The translations under genes were made by a program, and so were the position numbers. From contig CAKVIN010000004.1 of assembly GCA_934754425.1 (NCBI GenBank), forward strand, positions 62,001 to 126,000: a DNA stretch of 64,000 bases. Reading direction: 5' to 3'. The notes beneath the pieces are model-generated. The model saw only the letters and a program-made list of their open reading frames with translations. It was not told the origin of the DNA and ran no database searches. Shown here piece by piece: positions 9,904 to 18,014 of this stretch. Origin of the DNA: an uncultured Candidatus Melainabacteria bacterium. GTDB lineage: Bacteria; Cyanobacteriota; Vampirovibrionia; Gastranaerophilales; Gastranaerophilaceae. Numbering within the stretch: position 1 is the stretch's first letter; each line of letters starts with the position of its first letter.

Positions 9904-10314
9904 ATGAACGTAAATGATACATTAGGTAACAATCAACCTAATTTTCAAGCAAGACTTTATTTAAAAAATATAAATAAAGATGAAAATATGTATTTTAAAA
10001 ATATTGCTAAAATATTTCATCGAGAAACAAAAAGTTTAAAAGGTACATCTTTTACACTTGAACAAATGCCGGATGCGTTTCAACTGACATCAAATGCAGA
10101 CAAAGGGAATACTGCACGCATTGAGATGAATAATCAACAAGGACTTCTTAACATCATTATTTCTTTAGCCCATCTCTTTAGAATCACTGAAACCCGTGGA
10201 CCTAGACTTGCGGAAAATGGTTTAGGAATTGCAAGTTATACTTTTGAATTAAAATCACCTGAAAAACTTAACCAAGCTGTTATAGATATGAAAGATTATC
10301 TTTCTAAGAAATAA
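9904..10314 (+). CDS. Small uncharacterised protein with N-terminal NFQA tag
   Basis: I do not recognise this 136-residue protein. It starts with the Asn-rich tag NNQPNFQAR (residues 9-17) that recurs in many otherwise unrelated proteins of this window. The rest is a compact mixed alpha/beta domain without signal peptide or membrane segment. An AAAGGA ribosome binding site lies 7 nt before the ATG and a strong terminator follows. It sits between two copies of the malQ 3' end, so it may have arrived by insertion next to malQ. Confidence 0.75.
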   Translation: MNVNDTLGNNQPNFQARLYLKNINKDENMYFKNIAKIFHRETKSLKGTSFTLEQMPDAFQLTSNADKGNTARIEMNNQQGLLNIIISLAHLFRITETRGPRLAENGLGIASYTFELKSPEKLNQAVIDMKDYLSKK

Positions 10315-10343
10315 TTTTGATGTAAAGTGCACTTATAAAATAC

Positions 10344-10374
10344 AAAATGGTGGAGCCTGCGGCTCCACCATTTT
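10344..10374. terminator. Bidirectional terminator
   Basis: A 14-bp perfect GC-rich stem (AAAATGGTGGAGCC and its complement) with a 3-nt loop is flanked by A and T runs. It separates the convergent 136-residue gene and malQ and can serve both. Confidence 0.9.
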
Positions 10375-10395
10375 TTCATAATTTCATGCAACAAT

Positions 10396-12264
10396 CTAAC
10401 CCAATTTTTCAATCAAGGTTGCGTGTTTAGAAGCAAATTCTTTACCACGAGCAATAATTGCAGCTTTAAGAAGAGCTTGCAAATCAATTGGTTGCAATTC
10501 TTTATAATTGTTAGGTAATCTAAGTGACCAATTTTGATCGCCAGATGTTCCAGGTCTATTGTAAACATCATTGATTTGGAAGAAATCAGTGAAGAAAATT
10601 TGAACATTTCTTGCTTTTGAAGCGAAAATTTCTGTCAATTTAACAAATTTCAAATATTCTTTGTCCTGTGTTAATCTAACAATGATATCATCTTTGTTAT
10701 CTGCTTCTGCAAACAAATCTTCTACAAGATTCTTTGCATGCAAATAACCTTCATGAGTATTAATCATACTTTCTGCCCACATAGAGATTGGAAGGTTATC
10801 GTGAGTACCAACCATGTTCCAAACGTGTTCAGTGATGTTTTTACATCTATAAGGATGTTCAGGTTTTTCAGGAACAACAAACTGAGTTAATCTCATACCT
10901 TGAAGTTCATATTTTTTCATAACCGCATCAACAGGATTTGTAAGAGTACCCAAATCCTCACAAACGATTGCGTTTTTATCCATACCGCATTCTTTTGCAG
11001 CTGCGATAACGATTTTTTCAATCAATCTACCGTAAAGCTTAATTTGTTCTTCTGATAAAGTTTTAACTCTTTTTTCTTTATCAGATTCCAAAGTCCAATC
11101 CAAATCTTCATTACGAGCAATTGCGTATCTTGAAAGTTCCGGATGTTCAGGAGATGAGTATAATCTACCAGCACCTTGTTCAGGCATTGGCTTTTTACCT
11201 GCTTTATAAACCCAAGGGTCGATTAAACCTACGATATGGTCGATTCTTACACCACCAGGGTTTTCTTTAAACATCTTTTTGTAAAGGTTTTTCATCAAAA
11301 TACCACCTTCACCCAAAGAACCATCAGCATTAAACATTTTATCAGGATCCATTACTGGGAAGCCCCAAGCTTGACCATCTTTTGAGAAATAATCAGGTGG
11401 GCAGCCAAGATACCAGCCATCTAAGAATAATGACTGATAAGCCCAAGCATCTCTATCAGAGAACGCAACCTGACGGTCAGCAATCATTTTGATACCTTTT
11501 GATAAAGCGAATTTCTTTGTTTCTTCATTTTGTTGTTCTAAAACAAATTGGCAGAACTTGTAGAATTCGATTTCATCTTCATAATTTTTCTTAATCTCGT
11601 CAATTCTTGCTGCGTAAGCTTTCTTTTCTTCTTCTGATTTTGGATTCATCAACTTTTTGTCTGTTTCATTTTTCCACGTATACCAGAAGTCGCTTCCGTT
11701 TTCGATTGAAAGAGCTTCATATAAAGAGTCATTATCTAGCCATAAAGCATTATCTTTCTTAAATTTTTCAAAATCTTTTTTAAGTGGAGAACCAAACAAA
11801 CCGCCGTGGATTTCTTTAAAGTTTTTCCAAGCTTCTTTTAAAGCTTCAATTTGAGCTTTTTGAATGTAATCATAAGCTGTTCTACCTTGATTTTGTCTTG
11901 GATTATTTGCAACAACTTTTTCAAAAGTTCCTTGAGATAAAATATTATCCCATTTTTTTTCAGTCAATTGTTTCAAATCAATGAACAATGGATTTCCGGA
12001 AAAAATTGTACCTGTGTAAGGTGAAGCATCATCACTTTTGGTTTTTCCTGCAGGTCCAAGTTGTAATGCATTAAATATTCCGTGAGCGTAATCAATTAAT
12101 TCATGACCGGCTTCAGAATTAAATGTTCCAAAACCTGTGTCTTCGCCTTGCTTAGAAGGGAAGCTGCTGCCGTGGATAATTAATGCTAAATTATCTTTGC
12201 CTAATACTTTTAAAGCTTCTGATACAAGTTTAGTATCAATTTTGTTTGATGTTAAACAGACCAT
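10396..12264 (-). CDS. malQ: 4-alpha-glucanotransferase (GH77 amylomaltase)
   Basis: MalQ transfers alpha-1,4-glucan chains in maltodextrin and glycogen metabolism. The 622-residue protein shows the GH77 features SPYTGTIFSGNPLFIDL near the N-terminus, GVRIDHIVGLIDPW (nucleophile Asp), the acid/base region VCEDLGTLTNPV and MVGTHDNLPI. It is longer than many GH77 enzymes because of a helical insert around residues 130-260. An AAGGAG ribosome binding site precedes the ATG. A divergent promoter region of 136 bp separates it from the next gene. The last 50 codons are duplicated upstream of the neighbouring small gene. Confidence 0.93.
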   Translation of the reverse strand: MVCLTSNKIDTKLVSEALKVLGKDNLALIIHGSSFPSKQGEDTGFGTFNSEAGHELIDYAHGIFNALQLGPAGKTKSDDASPYTGTIFSGNPLFIDLKQLTEKKWDNILSQGTFEKVVANNPRQNQGRTAYDYIQKAQIEALKEAWKNFKEIHGGLFGSPLKKDFEKFKKDNALWLDNDSLYEALSIENGSDFWYTWKNETDKKLMNPKSEEEKKAYAARIDEIKKNYEDEIEFYKFCQFVLEQQNEETKKFALSKGIKMIADRQVAFSDRDAWAYQSLFLDGWYLGCPPDYFSKDGQAWGFPVMDPDKMFNADGSLGEGGILMKNLYKKMFKENPGGVRIDHIVGLIDPWVYKAGKKPMPEQGAGRLYSSPEHPELSRYAIARNEDLDWTLESDKEKRVKTLSEEQIKLYGRLIEKIVIAAAKECGMDKNAIVCEDLGTLTNPVDAVMKKYELQGMRLTQFVVPEKPEHPYRCKNITEHVWNMVGTHDNLPISMWAESMINTHEGYLHAKNLVEDLFAEADNKDDIIVRLTQDKEYLKFVKLTEIFASKARNVQIFFTDFFQINDVYNRPGTSGDQNWSLRLPNNYKELQPIDLQALLKAAIIARGKEFASKHATLIEKLG

Positions 12265-12365
12265 AAAAATTTACTCCTTATTTTCTCTTCGATATTAAGT
12301 TTATCATTCAAAAAAACTTATTTCAAGCTTATGTAAATAAGGTTAGAGGAGTTTGCATGCTATAA

Positions 12366-12394
12366 TTGCATAAAAAATTAAGAAAAAGTATAAT
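12366..12394 (+). promoter_or_regulatory. Promoter placing transcription start on the ATG of the next gene
   Basis: TTGCAT and TATAAT are separated by exactly 17 bp, and TATAAT ends 6 nt before the ATG. Transcription should therefore start at or within the start codon. No ribosome binding site is present. This fits a leaderless mRNA. Confidence 0.65.
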
Positions 12395-12400
12395 CAATTT

Positions 12401-12877
12401 ATGGGTATAAAAAAATGTAAAAAATATGAACATTTTAGTGAATTTTATCAGGATAGTTATAATTTAACAGAATATGTTAAAAATAGTACCAAGAACTTGA
12501 GTGATTCAGATAAAATAAATTTTGCTAGACAATTTTATTCTGAAATAGTTTTAAATAGTTACATTATTGTTGGTAAAATTTCTAAAGAAATACAAGAAAT
12601 ATTAAATTGTGATAGTAATGAGTTAAAATTTTCGATAGATAACATGGTAAAAAATTGTATTGCTCATCCAGAAGTTTGTTATAATGATTATGAAAAAATA
12701 CCATTTATTATTAAAAATCCATCAAAGTATTATAAATCTAAAACAGGTTACGATATTATTCTTTTTAAAGCAAATACAAAATATTACAAATTAGTCATTA
12801 AAACTACTAAAAATCGAAAAGAAAATTTTGTTAAATCATTACACTTACTAAATGCTGAGAGATATTATAAATATTAA
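12401..12877 (+). CDS. PBECR-type (Barnase/EndoU/colicin E5/RelE-like) nuclease-like protein
   Basis: This 158-residue protein resembles the phage-Barnase-EndoU-colicinE5/D-RelE-like nuclease families, closest in pattern to PBECR2. It has a KNCIAHPEVCYNDYEKIP block followed by IIKNPSKYY, then a strand rich in Tyr/Lys (YYKLVIKTTKNRKENFV) and a terminal KSLHLLNAER resembling the family's SFHR-like end. Those families are predicted RNases found in phage and toxin polyproteins; here the domain is free-standing with an N-terminal helical part. No immunity or antitoxin gene is adjacent; the next feature is a small RNA on the opposite strand. The assignment is from remembered family patterns and is moderate. 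Confidence 0.5.
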   Translation: MGIKKCKKYEHFSEFYQDSYNLTEYVKNSTKNLSDSDKINFARQFYSEIVLNSYIIVGKISKEIQEILNCDSNELKFSIDNMVKNCIAHPEVCYNDYEKIPFIIKNPSKYYKSKTGYDIILFKANTKYYKLVIKTTKNRKENFVKSLHLLNAERYYKY

Positions 12878-12958
12878 AAATAGTCTTGATTGTGTGGGCT
12901 TGCTCCACCACTGTCGCCTGATGGCTCGGTTGCAAGATTTACCGTATCAAGACTATCT
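12876..12958 (-). ncRNA. Putative small RNA of about 83 nt, family unknown
   Basis: The predicted RNA begins and ends with an 11-bp perfect stem, ATAGTCTTGAT pairing with ATCAAGACTAT, closed directly by a run of five U. Inside, CTTGC can pair with GCAAG, enclosing a GC-richer loop (CCGAGCCATCAGGCGACAGTGG) that stands out from the AT-rich surroundings. A textbook promoter lies just upstream on the same strand. There is no open reading frame of note. I could not match it to SRP RNA, 6S RNA, tmRNA or a riboswitch. Its 3' end touches the stop codon of the convergent PBECR-like gene. Confidence 0.65.
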
Positions 12959-12964
12959 ATAGTC

Positions 12965-12993
12965 ATTATAACTTACTTTTTTACTTTTTACAA
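12965..12993 (-). promoter_or_regulatory. Promoter of the small RNA
   Basis: On the minus strand a TTGTAA box and a perfect TATAAT box are spaced by 17 bp. The predicted start lies about 7 nt downstream, right at the 5' arm of the RNA's closing stem. Confidence 0.7.
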
Positions 12994-13064
12994 CTGACTA
13001 AAATAAAAAGTTTGTAGATTAATGAGCATTTGATAAAATTATATTTATTACAAATAACAAACAT

Positions 13065-13093
13065 TTGATAAACCATGTATTTTCTTCTATAAT
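13065..13093 (+). promoter_or_regulatory. Promoter placing transcription start on the ATG of the TPR gene
   Basis: TTGATA and TATAAT are spaced by exactly 17 bp, and TATAAT ends 6 nt before the ATG at 13100. No ribosome binding site exists between them. A leaderless transcript is the simplest reading. Confidence 0.65.
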
Positions 13094-13099
13094 TTGAAT

Positions 13100-13663
13100 A
13101 TGAGAAGATTTTTTATTACGGCTTTATTATTAATGTTAGTAGCTCCGGCATTTGCTGATAATGATTTATCTAAGCAAGCCGTAGCTTTTTATAGTGATAA
13201 CAATTATCAAAAAACAATGGATTTGATTCTCCAAATTGACGAAAAAGAACGCACGGCTCAAGATTGGCTAATCTTAGGTAATGTTTTGGAAGATAAAGGT
13301 GAAAAAGAAAATGCTGTATTTATGTATCAAAAAGCAATTTCTGTAAATCACAAATACTACAAAGCTTATTATAATCTTGCCAACCATTATGCGCAAAATA
13401 ATCAGTTTAATATGGCAATAGATAATTACAAAAAAGCCGCTTCTTTAAACAAAGAAAACCCGTTTGTATTCTACAATATGGCTTGCACATATATAAAAAT
13501 GGGAAATCTAAATAAAGCAAAAACAAATCTGAATAAAGCAATTATGCTAAAATCAGATGTTCCAGATTTTCATTACAATTTGGCATACGTGTACAAACAA
13601 TTAAACAAGCCAAAATTAGCACAAACCTATCTCAACAATTACAATAAACTAATGGAAAGATAA
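13100..13663 (+). CDS. Exported TPR-repeat protein
   Basis: The protein begins with a clear signal peptide (MRRFFITALLLMLVAPAFA, cleavage after AFA) and then carries about four tetratricopeptide repeats. Recognisable units include AYYNLANHYAQNNQFNMAI and VFYNMACTYIKMGNLNKA. TPRs form helical scaffolds for protein binding, here probably in the periplasm. I chose ATG at 13100 over an in-frame TTG two codons earlier, because the promoter's predicted start coincides with that ATG. It converges on a short gene 5 bp downstream. The partner is unknown. Confidence 0.8.
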   Translation: MRRFFITALLLMLVAPAFADNDLSKQAVAFYSDNNYQKTMDLILQIDEKERTAQDWLILGNVLEDKGEKENAVFMYQKAISVNHKYYKAYYNLANHYAQNNQFNMAIDNYKKAASLNKENPFVFYNMACTYIKMGNLNKAKTNLNKAIMLKSDVPDFHYNLAYVYKQLNKPKLAQTYLNNYNKLMER

Positions 13664-13668
13664 AATCA

Positions 13669-13863
13669 TCAAGCAATATCATCCAATTCATCAGCCAATT
13701 CTAACTGTGTATCCAACACAACATCCAGTATTGTTCCAATAGCAGAAACTTCTCTACCTTTATCAAAATTTGCAGAACAATAATCTTTTGCAATCTCTAA
13801 TAAATCAATGCTACGTGTAATTTTTTCCTCAAGTAATAACACTTTTTTTAATATATTTTCCAT
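13669..13863 (-). CDS. Small uncharacterised acidic protein
   Basis: This 64-residue protein (MENILKKVLLLEEKITRS...) is predicted helical, with a Leu/Glu-rich N-terminus and an acidic end. I do not recognise a family. I place the start at the inner ATG, because a consensus promoter ends 6 nt upstream of it. An in-frame ATG 14 codons further upstream would lie within or upstream of that promoter. It lies convergent with the TPR gene and downstream of the AICAR-transformylase-like gene on the same strand. Confidence 0.5.
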   Translation of the reverse strand: MENILKKVLLLEEKITRSIDLLEIAKDYCSANFDKGREVSAIGTILDVVLDTQLELADELDDIA

Positions 13864-13869
13864 ACAAAT

Positions 13870-13898
13870 ATAATACAAGAATACATTTTTCTTGTCAA
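13870..13898 (-). promoter_or_regulatory. Promoter placing transcription start on the ATG of the 64-residue gene
   Basis: On the minus strand a perfect TTGACA and a TATTAT are spaced by 17 bp, with 6 nt from the -10 box to the ATG and no ribosome binding site. This is the third example of this arrangement within 1.5 kb. Confidence 0.65.
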
Positions 13899-13928
13899 TA
13901 ATCATTGGAAAATATATTAAAAAATATA

Positions 13929-14816
13929 CTAATGTAGAATATTAGTTATTCCTGTTGTAATTAAGGCAACATTATATTTATCGGCTGTTTCTACAACTTC
14001 TTTTGTTGCAGACGGAACGATAATTAGACCAATTCTGTTTTGAACTGCCGCATTAACATCATGTACTGTTAAAGGCATATCAGAAGCCATTACAGACTCT
14101 TTTGCCATTTCACAAGAATAATTTAGTGCATACTCTACAAAAGAACCTTGTAGCCCTTGAGAAATAGCAGATGTTTTCAAATCTTTTGCGATTACAATGG
14201 CTTGAGATTTTACGTGTTTTGCGACTTTCCAAGCAAAAACAGCATCCTCAATTTGTTCTACTGTTGGTTTTGTTTTAGAAACAACTTTAAATGTATCTTT
14301 ATCCAATTCGCTCAAATTTGGCGCTTGAACCAATGTTCCCAAAGGAGTTGTGTGAATTACATTTGATAAGTATTTTTTATATTCCTTTAATGGTGTATTG
14401 ATTGTTACGTAACCAATATCATGCGTTTCCATAAACTCAATTGCATTTTTTGTAAATTTTGGAGCAACGATTATATTAGAATTTTTTAGCATTTTAACAA
14501 CGTCGCTATCAACTTCTGCTGACACAATCACGTTAGAATTCAAAAAATCTATCGGATTTCCATCTATTGCACTTAAAATTGCTTCTTCCAATGATTTACC
14601 TAATGCAACGGCACAAATTCCTGTATTAGAAGTTGTAACAACTGCGTTCACGTCAAAAAATTCACTTATAACATTAAGCCCTCTTTCAATACTCATAATA
14701 TCAAGAAAAGAAAGCGGTTTGCTTGATGTATAATCTATCATCTTTTCATTTTTTTCTATACTTGCGGTTTGGTGACTGTTTGCACCGACTGTAATTTCAA
14801 ATTCTTCTATGTTCAT
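13929..14816 (-). CDS. AICAR transformylase-like protein lacking the catalytic Lys-His
   Basis: This 295-residue protein matches the C-terminal AICAR formyltransferase domain of the purine enzyme PurH. Matching blocks are VGANSHQTAS (for YGENPHQ in PurH), the strand region at 59-73, and AWKVAKHVKSQAIVIAKD near residue 193. It lacks the N-terminal IMP cyclohydrolase domain. Where PurH has the catalytic K-H in a VKHxNPCG-like motif, this protein reads VVTTSNTGICAVALG, so both residues appear substituted. It is thus either a divergent enzyme or a non-catalytic relative that may bind a nucleotide or folate. It lies 68 bp downstream of the PBP1A gene on the same strand. The fold call is fairly firm; loss of activity is inference. 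Confidence 0.7.
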   Translation of the reverse strand: MNIEEFEITVGANSHQTASIEKNEKMIDYTSSKPLSFLDIMSIERGLNVISEFFDVNAVVTTSNTGICAVALGKSLEEAILSAIDGNPIDFLNSNVIVSAEVDSDVVKMLKNSNIIVAPKFTKNAIEFMETHDIGYVTINTPLKEYKKYLSNVIHTTPLGTLVQAPNLSELDKDTFKVVSKTKPTVEQIEDAVFAWKVAKHVKSQAIVIAKDLKTSAISQGLQGSFVEYALNYSCEMAKESVMASDMPLTVHDVNAAVQNRIGLIIVPSATKEVVETADKYNVALITTGITNILH

Positions 14817-14884
14817 ATATTATCCTTTATTTTCTATTAATTTGAGCCCAGAATTTCTAAGTCACTTTCAATTTTCAACTTATA

Positions 14885-17038
14885 CTACTGACCGACCGGA
14901 GCAGAAGTAACCGGAATCGGAGCATACTGCGGTTGAGGAGCTTCAGTTCTTTCAGATTTAACTTCTACTGTTGGTATTTCTTTTTTCTTAATAGGAGTTA
15001 AAGTCTGTTGTAAAACTTCTGTCGGCTTTACCGGAGTTGGTTTTGGTGCAGCCGCTTCTTCCGATTTATTTTCTTTATCTTTTTCCTTTTCTTTATCCAA
15101 AGCTTTTTTTGCTTCACTTTGCGGAATAATAGAAACTCCCGATGCTTTAAACGGATTAAGAATAACTTCCGGATATTCAAAATCAGAATTGCCGTATGGA
15201 GCTGTTGCAACTGACATTACATCTTTCCAAATAAGCGCAGGAACAGTACCACCAGTGATTCCGCCCATTTGTGAGTTATCATCATTACCAACCCAAACAC
15301 CGGTTACAACATCTGGAGTGAAACCGATAAAGTAAGCATCTTTACTATCATCTGTCGTACCTGTTTTTCCGGCTGCAGGTTTACCAATGTTAGCGGCACG
15401 ACCGGTACCATTTGTAATAACAGTTTTCATAATAGCAGTCATTGTTGCTGCAGTATTCAAATTCAAAACTTTGCTTGAACGAGCTTTTTTAGCTTCATAA
15501 AGAATAGTTCCTCTTGATGATTCAATTCTTTCTATTGCAAAAGGTTCAACTTTGAAACCGCCATTTGCAAATACGCCATACGCTCTTGTCATTTCAAATA
15601 ATTTTACACTGTTTGAACCAAGAGAGATTGTATAATCATATGGAATTGGAGTTGTAATTCCCATCACTCTTGCAAGCTGGATAACTGCTCTAACTCCAAC
15701 CGCTTCCATCAATCTTGCGGTACATACGTTTGAAGATACCATTAATGCTGTGTATAGAGGAATTGGACCACGATATTTGTTACCATAATTCTTTGGAGTC
15801 CAATCACCTGCTCTAAATGGCAAATCGTCAATCATATCATTAGGAGAGTATCCTTTTTCGATTGCTGCTGTATAAATAAACGGTTTAAACGCAGAACCTG
15901 ATGGTCTTGAAGATTGCGTAACTCTATCATATTGGCTCTTTGTATAATCTTTACCACCTGCATAAACTAGAATTCTGCCATCTATAGGACTAAATGAAAA
16001 TACGGCAGCCTGATTTTTATCTCTTGTTAATCCCCATGCTGCAAGGTTTTTCAAAATCGCTTCATTAGCTTTAACTTGAGCTTTGTAATCCAAAGTTGTA
16101 ATTACTTTATAACCGCCGTTAACAATTTCATCTTCCGTAAATCCAAGTTTGTACATTTCTTTCATTACATAATCACAGAAATACGGAGCTTTATTTGTTG
16201 CGTACATTGTAGGCATATTTGATAAAACAATTTCACTCGCTTTTGCTTTTTCGTAAGTGTCTTTGTCAATGTATCTCATTTTATACATTCTTAAAAGAAC
16301 TTGATTTCTACGTTTCATTGCAAGTTTTTTGTTATTATATGGTGAATAAACAGAAGGTGCTTGTGGAAGCCCTGCAATTAAAGCCATTTCAGGAAGAGTT
16401 AATTGATTTAAATTTTTATTAAAGTATATTCTTGCAGCACCTTTTACACCATAAGCTCCAGAACCTAAGTAAACATTATTAAGATACATTTCTAAAATTT
16501 CATCTTTGCTTATAGTTTTCTCTATTTGCGCTGCAACTTGTAATTCTTTTATCTTTCTAGTGAATGTTTTTTCGTTAGACAAGAATAATATTCTTGATAA
16601 TTGTTGCGTAATTGTACTTGCGCCTTGAACCACATGACCGGCTAACAAGTTTGCAACCATAGAACGACCCAAACCGATTAAGTCGTATCCGGGGTGACTG
16701 TAAAAATTCTTATCTTCTGTTGCAATAAGAGCTTTTACTAAAGTATCAGGAACTTCTTTAAGCGATACATTAGAATAAGTATACGCTGCAAATGTTTTAA
16801 TAACTTCACCATCTCCGGCACAAAAAGTTGTTACAATATTCGGCTTAAGCTTGTTCAAATTTTTAATTGGCGGCAATGACGTCAAATAAAGCTTCAAAGC
16901 AATCATGCCTGCCAACGCTACTCCCAGCGCAAAAACAATAAGTCCTGTAATAAACTTAAGCATTGGATTATCAATCATAACCCTTTTAGAAGAATAACTG
17001 TTTCTTTTTCTGTTCTTCGGAATATTATAATTTCCCAT
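14885..17038 (-). CDS. mrcA: Penicillin-binding protein 1A family (bifunctional)
   Basis: This enzyme polymerises and crosslinks peptidoglycan. The 717-residue protein has an N-terminal transmembrane helix (about 30-52). A GT51 transglycosylase domain follows, with ALIATEDKNFYSHPG and QGASTITQQL. The transpeptidase domain carries SGSAFK (SxxK, catalytic Ser), SSNV (SxN) and KTGTTDD (KTG). The last 90 residues are a Lys/Glu and Pro-rich tail of low complexity. An AAAGGA ribosome binding site precedes the ATG. The AICAR-transformylase-like gene follows downstream on the same strand. Confidence 0.94.
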   Translation of the reverse strand: MGNYNIPKNRKRNSYSSKRVMIDNPMLKFITGLIVFALGVALAGMIALKLYLTSLPPIKNLNKLKPNIVTTFCAGDGEVIKTFAAYTYSNVSLKEVPDTLVKALIATEDKNFYSHPGYDLIGLGRSMVANLLAGHVVQGASTITQQLSRILFLSNEKTFTRKIKELQVAAQIEKTISKDEILEMYLNNVYLGSGAYGVKGAARIYFNKNLNQLTLPEMALIAGLPQAPSVYSPYNNKKLAMKRRNQVLLRMYKMRYIDKDTYEKAKASEIVLSNMPTMYATNKAPYFCDYVMKEMYKLGFTEDEIVNGGYKVITTLDYKAQVKANEAILKNLAAWGLTRDKNQAAVFSFSPIDGRILVYAGGKDYTKSQYDRVTQSSRPSGSAFKPFIYTAAIEKGYSPNDMIDDLPFRAGDWTPKNYGNKYRGPIPLYTALMVSSNVCTARLMEAVGVRAVIQLARVMGITTPIPYDYTISLGSNSVKLFEMTRAYGVFANGGFKVEPFAIERIESSRGTILYEAKKARSSKVLNLNTAATMTAIMKTVITNGTGRAANIGKPAAGKTGTTDDSKDAYFIGFTPDVVTGVWVGNDDNSQMGGITGGTVPALIWKDVMSVATAPYGNSDFEYPEVILNPFKASGVSIIPQSEAKKALDKEKEKDKENKSEEAAAPKPTPVKPTEVLQQTLTPIKKKEIPTVEVKSERTEAPQPQYAPIPVTSAPVGQ

Positions 17039-17228
17039 TTACACAATCCTTTATTATTGATATTATCTCTCAATCCTAGTATTATTATTTTATCAAATAA
17101 ATATATATAATTAGTTTTTTGCAAAGTAATGTTAAGTTTTTTGACATATTTTAATACATACTGTTGCACGAAAAATCGATAAAACACTCTTAATCTGTGG
17201 TACAATGTCATAGTAGAGGTGTTAATTA

Positions 17229-17975
17229 ATGTATAAGAATCGTTTTAAGGAAATAGATGGATTAAAATCCAAAATAAATACATTCAGACCATTAACTGAC
17301 GATATTTTAAAACAAATTCAAGAATATTATAAAATAGGACTTACGTATTCTTCTAATGCATTAGAAGGTAATACATTGGATTTAGCAGAAACGAAAGTTG
17401 TTATAGAAGATGGTTTAACAATAAATGGTAAACCAATGAAGGATCATTTAGAAACAATTGGACACGCTTCTGCATTCAATAAATTGTTGGAAATTGCACA
17501 ATCAGATACTATCACAGAGGATGATATCAAACTTTTACACAAAATATTTTATGCGAAAATTGATTTAGATAATGCCGGAAATTATAGACAAAAGCCGGTT
17601 ATAGTTACCGGTGCGGATGTTGATTTCCCACTGCCTAAAGAATTGGATAACAGAATGAAAGAATTTATTGCAAAAATTCCGGAGCTCAAGCGAGAATTAC
17701 ATCCGGTTGCATATGCAGCAATGATTCATGCTCTTTTTGTTAATATTCATCCCTTTATTGATGGTAATGGAAGAGTTGCAAGATTAATTATGAACTTAGC
17801 CCTATTACAATCAGGTTACAATATAACAATCATTCCACCAGTGGTTCGTGCAGATTATATACGAACTTTGCAGGATTCAAATCACGGTAATTTTGAACCA
17901 TTTATAAATTTTATTTCAGAAATGGTACTTGAATCACAAAAAGAATATTTGAGAATAATTGAAAGATTGCAATAA
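17229..17975 (+). CDS. Fic family protein with N-terminal inhibitory motif
   Basis: Fic enzymes usually transfer AMP from ATP to hydroxyl groups of target proteins. The 248-residue protein has the full catalytic motif HPFIDGNGRVAR at 174-185. Near the N-terminus it has SSNALEGN (41-48), the S-x-x-x-E-G signature of the inhibitory helix found in class II Fic proteins, whose Glu blocks ATP binding until relieved. It therefore carries its own brake and needs no separate antitoxin. An AGAGG ribosome binding site precedes the ATG. A single gene of unknown target; the next gene on the strand starts 39 bp later and has its own ribosome binding site. Confidence 0.9.
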   Translation: MYKNRFKEIDGLKSKINTFRPLTDDILKQIQEYYKIGLTYSSNALEGNTLDLAETKVVIEDGLTINGKPMKDHLETIGHASAFNKLLEIAQSDTITEDDIKLLHKIFYAKIDLDNAGNYRQKPVIVTGADVDFPLPKELDNRMKEFIAKIPELKRELHPVAYAAMIHALFVNIHPFIDGNGRVARLIMNLALLQSGYNITIIPPVVRADYIRTLQDSNHGNFEPFINFISEMVLESQKEYLRIIERLQ

Positions 17976-18014
17976 TTTTAAGTTATATATTGTAATAAAC
18001 AAAAGGATTCAACA

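Noticed and set aside
12876..12958. SRP (4.5S) RNA as identity of the small RNA
   Set aside because: The size is close, but the conserved GGAA-type apical loop and the adjoining asymmetric loop are not present on either strand.
14157..14366. Open frames antisense to real genes, such as this one inside the AICAR-transformylase-like gene
   Set aside because: They lie fully inside well-supported genes on the other strand, have no ribosome binding site and encode Phe/Cys-rich sequences typical of shadow frames.
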